Below are positions 15,925 through 23,522 of a stretch of 43,689 nucleotides of DNA, one piece after another. The DNA comes from Nostoc sp. CHAB 5836 (GTDB lineage Bacteria; Cyanobacteriota; Cyanobacteriia; Cyanobacteriales; Nostocaceae). The notes under the pieces are model-generated. The model saw nothing but the letters and a program-made list of their open reading frames with translations. It searched no databases and was not told the DNA's origin. The stretch lies in NCBI RefSeq assembly GCF_020829445.1, contig NZ_JAIVFV010000047.1:1-43689 (forward strand), read 5' to 3'. Position 1 is the stretch's first letter. Each line of letters begins with the position of its first letter. The position numbers were made by a program, and so were the translations under genes.

Positions 15925-16392
15925 TTATTGTAAAATTCTAATGGTCAAAGGATAACGATAATGCTGACCATTATAAGCTTTGATAGCAGCAAAAGTGACT
16001 ACAAACGATTGTAGTACCAGTTGGAATAAAATTAAGGACATAAGTACAATTAATAAACTGTCTAAAGTGGTTTTTATTTCATTAATTGAACCATTAGTAG
16101 TAACTGCCAGACTAAAGCTAGTTAATAATATAATTAAAGATATTGCTATGACAAACAAGGTATATAATGTTAAGGAAATTTGAAAATTTAAGGATTCCTT
16201 TCCTTGCAAATCAATCCAGGGATATTGAGCTTTTTTAAATCTCCAAATCATTAGTGGAGCTAAAAGATTTAAAGGTAAATATAAAGGAATGCCAAGAAAT
16301 ACCAAAAAGAACAATAATATCCACCCTAATAAAGCTGAAAGATGACACAACATCGCCCATATACGCATTTGTTGTTTAGGTTTTTCTCTCAT
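15925..16392 (-). CDS. DUF4870-type small membrane protein
   Basis: Predicted 155-residue inner-membrane protein with three to four hydrophobic helices. The opening segment RIWAMLCHLSALLGWILLFF, the central LLAPLMIWRFKKAQYPWIDL and QGKESLNFQISLTLYTLF together match the DUF4870 pattern (H-L-S near the start; W-x-x-K/R before a Q/H-x-K-E-x-x-N-F-Q motif). The C-terminus FAAIKAYNGQHYRYPLTIRI also fits. Function of the family is unknown. It stands alone, with a miniature element directly downstream. Confidence 0.85.
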   Translation of the reverse strand: MREKPKQQMRIWAMLCHLSALLGWILLFFLVFLGIPLYLPLNLLAPLMIWRFKKAQYPWIDLQGKESLNFQISLTLYTLFVIAISLIILLTSFSLAVTTNGSINEIKTTLDSLLIVLMSLILFQLVLQSFVVTFAAIKAYNGQHYRYPLTIRILQ

Positions 16393-16610
16393 GGCTTTTT
16401 ATACCTAAGTGGATTTGCAAGATAATTCTCCACTGTAATTATCTATAAAAAAGCCAAAGAAGAGTTTAAAACCACCAGAAATGGCTACACCCACAAGTAA
16501 GGCTACCTAATTAGGACTTAGGCTTTAAGTTGCATAATACCAGGGATAGAGCCGCTTACTACAAGCGAATCAGTCTGGAAAAATGAATGACGATTAGCTT
16601 ATTTATCAAC

Positions 16611-16723
16611 CAATACGGTTGACAAAAGGGCTGAAACTCTTTTTTTTAGCAACCACAGAGGCGCAGAGAACACAGAGAGAAGAGAGAAGAGAGAAGGAGG
16701 AAATGCTTAACCCAAGTGTATTG
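16611..16723. repeat. CAATACG-family miniature element, copy 3 (10-bp target duplication)
   Basis: Ends CAATACGGTTGAC and CCCAAGTGTATTG are imperfectly inverted. The perfect direct repeat ATTTATCAAC lies at 16601-16610 and 16724-16733. The cargo is unrelated to copies 1 and 2: GGCTGAAACTC, a T-run, then CCACAGAGGCGCAGAG and a purine-rich tract. This cargo recurs in copy 4 (23245-23355). Confidence 0.88.
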
Positions 16724-16733
16724 ATTTATCAAC

Positions 16734-17104
16734 AATCCGTAAATTTGACCACAAATAAAAAGGTACAAGCCCCGAAATTTATTTATGGGCTTGGTAAATT
16801 TTTGAATGCGTGAATTCGTGAATGCGTGACTTCCCCGAAGGGGCTGACCTGCTCAGACGTAGCCCGCCCCAGGCATCGCTAGTTGATGAGATAAAATAGA
16901 TTCTGGTTGGGTTTGGTCAATACCCCGCGCCCCAGCTGCACTCAGTTGTAAATCAAAGCTTACTTGTTCATTCAAATAATTTTTGTGACGGCTGCGATCG
17001 CCTACGGTGGGGTATAGTCCATCGGAATTTAGGGTATTCACTGACGCTCTTCAATCAGGAACAGATATACATACCTAACCTCATATATTTTCACATATAT
17101 TACA
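16734..17104. other. Intergenic; possible gene relic
   Basis: No confident gene. A 62-codon leftward frame (16853-17041) has protein-like composition but no recognised motif or ribosome site; it could be a decayed gene fragment. Confidence 0.3.
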
Positions 17105-17155
17105 TTGTGTATTTTGTCAAATAGTCTTATTTAGATTATTTGACAAAATACACAA
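17105..17155. promoter_or_regulatory. Large perfect palindrome upstream of the secreted-protein gene
   Basis: Nineteen-base arms TTGTGTATTTTGTCAAATA (17105-17123) and the exact complement (17137-17155) are separated by 13 nt, ending 94 bp before the next gene. The right arm contains TTGACA and could form part of a promoter. It may be an operator, an mRNA hairpin or a tiny mobile element. Confidence 0.5.
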
Positions 17156-17249
17156 AAATGCAAGTTTAACAAAATTTATTTGTATAAATACTGGTTAGAC
17201 ATTATAGTGTTATGGTGTTTCCTTTTTGATTTTTGGCTAGGTTTATACC

Positions 17250-18002
17250 ATGATGAATTCTCGCAAATTGCAAAAATATTTTGTAGGTTTATCTTTATCC
17301 ATAGCATTAGTAGCTGATTTGGTCATCACACAAAAAGCTCCTCCGGCTTTTGCTCAAACTATAAATTCATCTATCGGTAATGGTGTTACATTCAGTTGCA
17401 ATGATAGTGAAGCGACAGTCAGAGCTAAAAATGGGCCCAAAGTAAGTAATGGAAATACCTCCATTTACATTGGTTATCAGCAGGTTTCATCTAACAACAA
17501 AAATCCTGTAACTATCCGTTTTGATAATGGTATTAAAACATGGTGTAAAACGGACTACGAAACAACAAATGATGATGGTACAGGTTACGGATTGTATTGG
17601 GATGGGGCGAATGTTTTATATGGCGTTTACTCCTCCACTGGTAGTCAGACTGGTAATGATTTTCGCCGCTTTGCAACTGGACGTTGGTTGTCTAGCTACG
17701 GTAGCGGAGGCGGGCCGAGAGTCGCAGTTATAGCCCGAATCAATCCAGCCGATGGTCAGGTTGGCTATGCCACATTTTTATCTGCCAAAAAGGCAGATAA
17801 TGGACAAACTAACTCTTTGGTTGTCAACAACTTATCATGGGATGGTACTAATTTGACTGTGCAAGCAAAATCGTGGTGGACTCCCCGCCGTGCTAATACA
17901 AATTCCATGATTTGTTCTGGTTCATCACCTTATCAATACACAGTCATCTTCACTGGCGATTTAATCAATGTGAACTCGGCTTCAGCAAATACTTGTACTT
18001 AA
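17250..18002 (+). CDS. Secreted protein of unknown function
   Basis: Predicted 250-residue exported protein. The signal peptide is clear: basic start (MMNSRKLQKYF), hydrophobic core GLSLSIALVADLVI, and cleavage after PPAFA. The mature protein is rich in Gly, Ser, Asn, Thr and Trp, with repeated turns (GLYWDGANVLYGVY; NLSWDGTNLTVQAKSWWTPR) suggesting an all-beta fold, and four Cys (in TFSCND, TWCKTD, MICSGS and the terminal NTCT) that could form disulfides. I do not recognise a family. A large palindrome and AT-rich sequence precede the gene. A second ATG directly follows the first; no strong ribosome site distinguishes them. Confidence 0.8.
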   Translation: MMNSRKLQKYFVGLSLSIALVADLVITQKAPPAFAQTINSSIGNGVTFSCNDSEATVRAKNGPKVSNGNTSIYIGYQQVSSNNKNPVTIRFDNGIKTWCKTDYETTNDDGTGYGLYWDGANVLYGVYSSTGSQTGNDFRRFATGRWLSSYGSGGGPRVAVIARINPADGQVGYATFLSAKKADNGQTNSLVVNNLSWDGTNLTVQAKSWWTPRRANTNSMICSGSSPYQYTVIFTGDLINVNSASANTCT

Positions 18003-18146
18003 AAGATTAGGATTGAAGTCTGAAATTGAAGAAGCATATTTTTCTCTAGTTTCCATGCAGAAACAGCATAGGATTGAGGAAAACGAGGAAAAATTCCAAG
18101 TCTCTCTCTTAAAAGGAAAAGAGAAATAGAAGTGGAATTTTCCAGA

Positions 18147-18277
18147 TAAGTACGTTGGTGCGAAAAAACTCAAGTATGTTACGAAACGTAAATAAGCTCA
18201 AAACCCTTACTAATGACAAATGACAAATGACAAATGACAGCCTTAGCCAGTTAACTTTAATTGCGCCGACCTACTTA
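18147..18277 (+). repeat. ~130-bp heptamer-carrying dispersed element, copy b
   Basis: Imperfect inverted ends: TAAGTACGTTGGTGCGAAAA at left; AATTGCGCCGACCTACTTA at right. The interior has TATGTTACGAAACGTAAATA, three ACAAATG heptamers and GCCTTAGCCAGTTAAC. The element ends 28 bp from the rca stop codon. Confidence 0.8.
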
Positions 18278-18304
18278 CCGTAAAAAGTCAAAACTTGATC
18301 ACTG

Positions 18305-19576
18305 CTAATTTTTCCCATTCGGACGCTGAATAATTGTTTCCAATACCCGCCGCTTGGCCTTAGGATCAATACCTACCAAGCGCACATACTCACCACTATA
18401 TTCTCTCAAAGTTGATTCCAAATTTGAGATTGCATCAGTCTCTGCATCAATATGGCTATTAACACAACTTTGCCAAGAACCTGTGCGGAAACGGCGTTCA
18501 TCTACGTGTTCAATACTAATTTTGTAACCTTGAGACAATAATTGCCGAATCTGTTCTTGTGTCTCTAAAGTTAAATGTGGACTCAATACTTGCTGTTTTT
18601 GGAATCCATTAGTTTTTGCTTCTTGGGTTGCGCCATTTAACGGCTGACTAATTGGTGTTTCAGCCGCAGGTGGTGCAGATTGAGAATTTCTACCTCGATT
18701 TAGGCGGTTGTAATCATCAACCAAGTGGGAATTTTCCACCCATTTTTGTTCACCAACGAGGAAGTTACCAGACTCGATTAAATGAGACAGTCTAAAATCT
18801 GGCTTTTGAAATTCTGGTGGGCCTTCAGTGCTGTTAACCACATTCAAGGATACCTGCTCAAAACCTACTTTGTAGATATAGTTGCGGATTTGTTCATCAT
18901 AAATGCGCGATCGCAAAGCGCTAAAAAAGTCAATGGATTGATTGATAAAAGTATCAACGAGCTGTTCAACTTCCCTCTGCGATAGTCCATCGGGTTCAAA
19001 AATCCCCTTGACAATTCCCACCTTGTCTTCTCTATCTGGTTCCCAGTAGAATTTATCCATCCGTCCATCCCGAATTAACGGTGCATAGAGGGTAGAAAAA
19101 TCATTACCTGTGACAATAATCGGCACACGATTTAAAGGCGTGGAATCATAGCTTCCCGGCAACTGCACATCTGTGGGATTATCAGCAATATTCATCAGTG
19201 TGGCATTTACCAACTGCGTATTTACAGTATATTGAGTGCCTTCATCAAAGCGTCCAGCACCCGCATCTAAATCGTTAATCATCAGTACACACATTTTACC
19301 GCGTACTTTGATCAGTTCTGCTGTTTCCCGATAGCGCAGCCGAATCAACCGCGCTGGATCTCCTGCATCTGGACTTTCCAATTCGCCGCCAGATACGTGA
19401 GTCACTTCGATACCCATTTTCTCGAAGACTAACTGACATTGAAATGTTTTACCTTCTCCTTTGCGTCCATGAATTCCTAAAATCAAGGGTACTCGCACGC
19501 CAGGAAGCTTCAAAAAGTTTTTAGTGATGTGGACAGCAAGTTTGTCCAAAAAGCGGGGAGCAATGTAATAACCCAT
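18305..19576 (-). CDS. rca: Rubisco activase with C-terminal Rubisco small-subunit-like domain
   Basis: AAA+ ATPase (423 residues) that remodels inhibited Rubisco, releasing bound sugar phosphates. Walker A is GRKGEGKT (37-44) and Walker B MINDLDAG (about 99-106, with D102 and D104); an arginine-finger region is in TLYAPLIRDGRMDKF. Cyanobacterial form: after a linker (about 290-330, Pro/Gln/Thr-rich), the C-terminal 85 residues (LTLETQEQIRQLLSQGYKIS through the SWQSCVNSH segment) match the SSU-like modules of CcmM. These dock the activase onto Rubisco and help place it in carboxysomes. Single gene, with its stop near a dispersed element. Assignment is firm. Confidence 0.95.
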   Translation of the reverse strand: MGYYIAPRFLDKLAVHITKNFLKLPGVRVPLILGIHGRKGEGKTFQCQLVFEKMGIEVTHVSGGELESPDAGDPARLIRLRYRETAELIKVRGKMCVLMINDLDAGAGRFDEGTQYTVNTQLVNATLMNIADNPTDVQLPGSYDSTPLNRVPIIVTGNDFSTLYAPLIRDGRMDKFYWEPDREDKVGIVKGIFEPDGLSQREVEQLVDTFINQSIDFFSALRSRIYDEQIRNYIYKVGFEQVSLNVVNSTEGPPEFQKPDFRLSHLIESGNFLVGEQKWVENSHLVDDYNRLNRGRNSQSAPPAAETPISQPLNGATQEAKTNGFQKQQVLSPHLTLETQEQIRQLLSQGYKISIEHVDERRFRTGSWQSCVNSHIDAETDAISNLESTLREYSGEYVRLVGIDPKAKRRVLETIIQRPNGKN

Positions 19577-19658
19577 GAGCTTGTCTTATGAAAAATTAAC
19601 ACTTATAAGGTTAATGTTAAGTTTTTTTGGGGATGGCGATCGCTTTTCTTTCATATAA

Positions 19659-19727
19659 ACGAACCGCAAACGCTTTTGCGCCCTTCTTCCAGGGGGAGAC
19701 GCACTCGCGTTTGCGGTTCGTTTTTTC
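19659..19727 (+). terminator. Hairpin with T-run (terminator-like), loop contains a dispersed repeat
   Basis: Arms ACGAACCGCAAACGC (19659-19673) and the exact complement (19707-19721), followed by TTTTTT on the + strand. The 33-nt loop includes GAGACGCACTCGCG, a small dispersed repeat also present near 41611-41626. No rightward gene feeds into it, so a repeat element is as likely as a terminator. Confidence 0.4.
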
Positions 19728-19754
19728 ATTATTTTGCGTAAGTCCTATTGATGT

Positions 19755-19841
19755 AAAAAATAAAGGTTCACAAAAGGGCTGAAACTCTTTTTTTTACGAA
19801 CCACAGAGGCGCAGAGAACACAGAGAGAAGGAGGAAATGCG
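19755..19841. repeat. Decayed copy of the CCACAGAGGCGCAGAG cargo
   Basis: Closely matches the interior of copies 3 and 4 (GGCTGAAACTC, T-run, CCACAGAGGCGCAGAG, GGAGGAAATGC) but lacks both CAATACG ends. No flanking direct repeat was found. Confidence 0.7.
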
Positions 19842-19895
19842 AAAAAATCCGCATCATCGTCAGGTAGGTTGAAACCCCACCCCTAGGGCGTGTTT

Positions 19896-20366
19896 TCAAA
19901 AGGAGAGGTTAGCGATCGCCCGATTCAAAATTTGGGAAAACAGTTCTCGATCAGCAAAGGAAATACCCTCCATCGCTTGATCACGAACGGCGGCGGCGAT
20001 TGGCGGTAAAACAGCTTCTAGTTCTTTACCTGCATTCGTTAGCCAGATTCGCCAGATGCGGCGATCGTGGGTGTCCCGTTCTCGACGCACCAAACCGCGT
20101 TCTTCCATCCGATCTAATACACCTGTTAAAGTCCCTCCCACTTGTTTGAGTTTGTCTCCAATACTAGAAGTGGGTAAACCATCTTCTTGCCACAAACAGC
20201 ACAACACCAACCAGTGAAATGGCGTAAGCCCAAAGGGTTCTAGGCTCTCTGTAAACTTACGACTGAGCAGTTGTGAGACTAATTTGATTCTGTAGCCCAA
20301 ATTATATGGTGCCAGATTTTGCTGCCACGATTCTAAAGCTGGAGAGTGATTAGATGTAGAAATCAT
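19896..20366 (-). CDS. MarR-family transcriptional regulator
   Basis: Predicted 156-residue winged-helix repressor. The N-terminal helix leads to FTESLEPFGLTPFHWLVLCC; the recognition region GDKLKQVGGTLTGVLDRMEE and the wing RGLVRRERDTHDRRIWRIWL (with the typical D-R-R) are all present, then a C-terminal dimerisation helix. Such proteins typically sense phenolic or oxidative ligands and often repress a divergent or adjacent gene; the neighbours here are a membrane glycosyltransferase upstream (same strand, 75 bp) and rca downstream. The target is unknown. The start is supported by the family's usual length. Confidence 0.88.
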   Translation of the reverse strand: MISTSNHSPALESWQQNLAPYNLGYRIKLVSQLLSRKFTESLEPFGLTPFHWLVLCCLWQEDGLPTSSIGDKLKQVGGTLTGVLDRMEERGLVRRERDTHDRRIWRIWLTNAGKELEAVLPPIAAAVRDQAMEGISFADRELFSQILNRAIANLSF

Positions 20367-20440
20367 TTGGCATAATACTTAGTATGCGTACTATCTTAGC
20401 TAGATTAACTTTTTTTAGCAATAGGTATTTTGCATCTGTC

Positions 20441-22099
20441 TTAGGGAAGAACTTCAATTAACTGATACTCTTGTACTGTACCGACAACGCGGTGAGGTTG
20501 AGATAATTTAGGGGACTCGTCAGTGTAGATCAAAGCATAGCTCAAAGGTGGTAGTTGGGAAATAGAGGCTACCTGTTGGGCGTGAATAGGAAGATAGAAC
20601 TCAAGCAGTACTTCGGTTTTCTGGTCGATTTGCACATAGTAGATAGGATTAGTTTGGACAATTGAAGCGATCGCACTTTGTTGTAAAAAAGTTCTCAAAG
20701 CAGGGTTATAGTCACTTAACATACCCATACTACCTGTCGTCGCCAAAGCCAGCCAACAGGGAATTAACCAACCTGCAATCCAATAACGAGAGGTGAGAAA
20801 CTTTTTGCCAAAGTGGTAACGACTAATCCACACCACAGGTAAAATTAACCAACCCAATCCCAGAACCAAACCAATAGATGCATACTTGCGGATGTCAGAA
20901 CTACCCCAACTAAGAACGCCGATACTCGCTATTACAAGTAAAACACCGAACCCACCAAAGCCATAGCTGAGATTTCGAGGAAGATTCTTCTTTGCAAAAA
21001 GATTTAATATATTAAATTTACTCTTTTGAAGAGGGAATTGAGGAGTAATTCCTGTTTGATAAATATTGCCTAACCAGTTTAAACCCACAGCTGCGAAGAA
21101 AGCTATAAACGGATAAAGGCAAAGACTATAGTGAGGGTAACGAGTGCTAAAAACACTAAGTTCTACAAATAGTAAAAGTGGAAAGCCAACTAATAGTAAC
21201 TGGTAGCGAGGAATCGGACGACGGAAAGTTAAAAATAAACCTAAAAGTCCAAAAAAAGCCCAAGGAAATGCTTTTAAAGAAATATTCCATATATAGAACA
21301 GCGACCCATTTTTATCATGATTATCAGAACCTAGCTGCACAACAAACTTAAGCGGCTCCTCAAAACTCTGATTTCCGTATTGGAGCCAGTTGAACCACAG
21401 CCAAACACAGGTAGGTATTAAACCGACAAAAAAGCCTAAATATAAAATTGGGTTAGTAAGATGACGATGACGGCGATGTTCCCAAATTAAATAAGGGAAT
21501 AAAGCTGTGATTGGCAAAAAAATCATCAAGCTTCTGACTAAGAAACCTAAACCTAAACTCAAACCAGTTATAAAACTCCAAAAATAGCGATAATTAGGAT
21601 GTAATTCCGTTTTGATTAAAGACCAAATAGCTAAAAGTACCAAGAAAATCATCGGTACATCAGGTGAAGTTAAGCGACAGTATTGCAGCCAGAGAAATTC
21701 CACACTTAAAATGGCAGCAGCTAGCCAAGCTAATTTTTTACCTAGCAGAATTTTGCCGATTTCATACACAAGCCATAAGCTCAAAATGCCCGCAATCATG
21801 CTAGGAAGACGCGCACTGGTATCACTCATCCCAAACAGCTGATAAAAACTGGCAATTAACCAATAAGGGCCAGGGGTTTTATGATGTGCATTTTCCCAAG
21901 GAGCTATCCAATTACCAGAATCAAACATCAGACGCGCTCGCGAAGCATAAAGCGCTTCATCATGTGCTATCAGGCTATTGTGCCCAGAAGTAAACAATAA
22001 TAAAGGTAGTATCCAAACTAACAAACTCAAATATGGGAATGGTCTGGCTAGCTGGATTTGTCGCCAAATATGCTGCAAGAAGTGTAGTTTATATAACAT
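20441..22099 (-). CDS. GT39-type membrane glycosyltransferase (ArnT/PMT-like)
   Basis: Predicted 552-residue polytopic membrane protein with about 11-12 hydrophobic segments. The first extracytoplasmic loop carries the acidic signature of the GT-C fold (SLIAHDEALYASRARLMFDS), followed by WIAPWENAHHKTPGPYWLIA and LPSMIAGI, as in ArnT and dolichyl-phosphate-mannose mannosyltransferases. It should transfer a sugar from a polyprenyl-phosphate donor to a lipid or protein on the outer face of the plasma membrane; donor and acceptor are unknown. The C-terminal 90 residues are soluble. It lies upstream of the MarR gene on the same strand. Confidence 0.88.
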   Translation of the reverse strand: MLYKLHFLQHIWRQIQLARPFPYLSLLVWILPLLLFTSGHNSLIAHDEALYASRARLMFDSGNWIAPWENAHHKTPGPYWLIASFYQLFGMSDTSARLPSMIAGILSLWLVYEIGKILLGKKLAWLAAAILSVEFLWLQYCRLTSPDVPMIFLVLLAIWSLIKTELHPNYRYFWSFITGLSLGLGFLVRSLMIFLPITALFPYLIWEHRRHRHLTNPILYLGFFVGLIPTCVWLWFNWLQYGNQSFEEPLKFVVQLGSDNHDKNGSLFYIWNISLKAFPWAFFGLLGLFLTFRRPIPRYQLLLVGFPLLLFVELSVFSTRYPHYSLCLYPFIAFFAAVGLNWLGNIYQTGITPQFPLQKSKFNILNLFAKKNLPRNLSYGFGGFGVLLVIASIGVLSWGSSDIRKYASIGLVLGLGWLILPVVWISRYHFGKKFLTSRYWIAGWLIPCWLALATTGSMGMLSDYNPALRTFLQQSAIASIVQTNPIYYVQIDQKTEVLLEFYLPIHAQQVASISQLPPLSYALIYTDESPKLSQPHRVVGTVQEYQLIEVLP

Positions 22100-22235
22100 T
22101 GAATTTGTCCAATTGAATGCTGCTATTTAGACTCGTTTAAGTATCCTGCTGTTATTAAAATATGTTACATAGTTATTGTTGAAAAATACCTGAAATTGCC
22201 GCATTTGCCGAAAAAGTTCTCCACAACAGAAATTT

Positions 22236-22880
22236 ATGCAGTTAAGACCGAATCAACGCCTGAAATTAGACGAGACAGATGATAAGCTGTTTTATGCCTA
22301 TCCCCGCTTCGTCACCCATGTCGATGAAGGATTTATTCAACAGCTAACGGATTTATATCGCGATCGCCTCAAACCCAACACCCGTATTTTTGATATGATG
22401 AGCAGTTGGGTATCTCATCTGCCAGAAGAGATAGAGTTTTCTCATGTAGAGGGACACGGACTCAACGCCGAGGAATTAGCACGTAATGCCCGCTTAAATC
22501 ATTACTTTGTGCAAAATCTGAACGAAAATCCGCAGCTACCTTTACCGGATGAAGATTTTGATGCTGTTCTCAATTGCGTATCTGTGCAGTATGTGCAATA
22601 TCCAGAAGCAGTATTTTCCGAAATTTACCGCATTTTGAAACCCGGTGGTGTTGCAATTATCAGCTTTTCTAACCGGATGTTTTTTGAAAAGGCGATTCAA
22701 GCTTGGCGAGAGGCTTCAGAAGCACACCGAGTAGAATTAGTCAAACAGTATTTCGCCTCAGTTCCAGGATTTACAACCGCAGAAGTTATAGCTCAGAAGT
22801 CAACATTACCTCATTTTTTACAGTGGTTGGGTGCAGCTGGAGGAGACCCGTTTTATGCCGTTATCGCTTACCGTAATTAA
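22236..22880 (+). CDS. SAM-dependent class I methyltransferase
   Basis: Predicted 214-residue methyltransferase-like protein. After a region typical of cyanobacterial homologues (RFVTHVDEGFIQQLTDLYRD), NTRIFDMMSSWVSHLPEEIE stands where the usual motif I lies but lacks the classical GxGxG. Motif IV-like DFDAVLNCVSVQYVQYP and motif V/VI-like IYRILKPGGVAIISFSNRMF are clear. It is therefore a SAM-dependent methyltransferase family member with a weak motif I; substrate unknown. Divergent from the glycosyltransferase gene by 136 bp. Confidence 0.85.
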   Translation: MQLRPNQRLKLDETDDKLFYAYPRFVTHVDEGFIQQLTDLYRDRLKPNTRIFDMMSSWVSHLPEEIEFSHVEGHGLNAEELARNARLNHYFVQNLNENPQLPLPDEDFDAVLNCVSVQYVQYPEAVFSEIYRILKPGGVAIISFSNRMFFEKAIQAWREASEAHRVELVKQYFASVPGFTTAEVIAQKSTLPHFLQWLGAAGGDPFYAVIAYRN

Positions 22881-23209
22881 GCCAAGTAGCCACCATAGCG
22901 CAATACGCTTGGGTTAAAGCCGTAAAAATAAATTTGCGTAGGTTGGGTTGAGGAACGAAACCCAACGGGTAACGCATTGCCTCAACCCAACCTACGAATA
23001 TTCACAAAGCGTGCAGCATTGAGACCTAACAAGAACAGCCCCAACCCTTCAAGGGTTGGGGAGCCAATCTTCAAAGCCCCTCTCCGCTTCGGAGAGGGGT
23101 TTGGGGAGAGGTCTGCCAACTTGTGTATACACGGTAGCCAATTTATCGGGGGGTTAAGGGTGATCTAGAAGTGCCTAAAATTACAGCCGACCACTTTTAA
23201 AACAACCTC
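22881..23209. other. Repeat-packed intergenic region
   Basis: Contains a lone CAATACGCTTGGGTTA end at about 22902, the GTAGGTTGGG hairpin (22938-22995), and C/G-rich inverted stretches (CCCCAACCCTTCAAGGGTTGGGG; CCCCTCTCCGCTTCGGAGAGGGG). No gene. Confidence 0.6.
22938..22995. repeat. 58-bp hairpin GTAGGTTGGGTTGAGG
   Basis: Perfect 16-bp inverted arms (GTAGGTTGGGTTGAGG; CCTCAACCCAACCTAC). It is related to the cargo of CAATACG-family copies 1 and 2 but shorter. No duplicated target was seen. Confidence 0.75.
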
Positions 23210-23515
23210 TAAGTAAGTCGGCAAGAATAAACCAAACTATATTACAATACGGTTCACTTAAGGCTGAAACTCTTTTTTTTACGAACCACAGAGGCGCAGA
23301 GGGCACAGAGAGAAGAGAGAAAGAGAGGGAAGAAATGCTTAACTGAACTGTATTGAACTATATTACGAAACATAAATACACCTTAAACCCTTATAAATCA
23401 CGAAGGACGAATTACAAATGACAAATACTTCGACTTCGCTCAGTACAAGTGACAAATGACAAATGACAAATGACAGCCTTAGCCAGTTAGCTTTATTTGC
23501 GTCGCTTTACTTAAG
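23210..23515 (+). repeat. Heptamer-carrying dispersed element, copy c, interrupted by a CAATACG element
   Basis: Starts TAAGTAAGTCGGCAAGAATA and ends TTTGCGTCGCTTTACTTA. The interior has AACATAAATACACC, heptamers, a small CTTCGACTTCGCTCAGTAC repeat and GCCTTAGCCAGTTAGC. A miniature element at 23245-23355 with its own 10-bp duplication interrupts it. The element ends 8 bp from the CHAT gene stop. Confidence 0.8.
23245..23355. repeat. CAATACG-family miniature element, copy 4 (10-bp target duplication)
   Basis: Ends CAATACGGTTCACTTAAGG and CTTAACTGAACTGTATTG are imperfectly inverted. The perfect direct repeat AACTATATTA lies at 23235-23244 and 23356-23365. The cargo matches copy 3. Confidence 0.88.
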
Positions 23516-23522
23516 CTGAGGA

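Larger units (their letters stand above)
19577..19895. other. Intergenic between MarR and rca genes
   Basis: Holds a long hairpin (19659-19721), a lone GCGTAAGTCCTA end of the GGACTTACGCA family (about 19736-19747) and a decayed cargo copy (19755-19841). No gene was seen. Confidence 0.6.

Noticed and set aside
16853..17041. 62-codon leftward frame as a gene
   Set aside because: No ribosome site, motif or conserved feature recognised; noted only as a possible relic.
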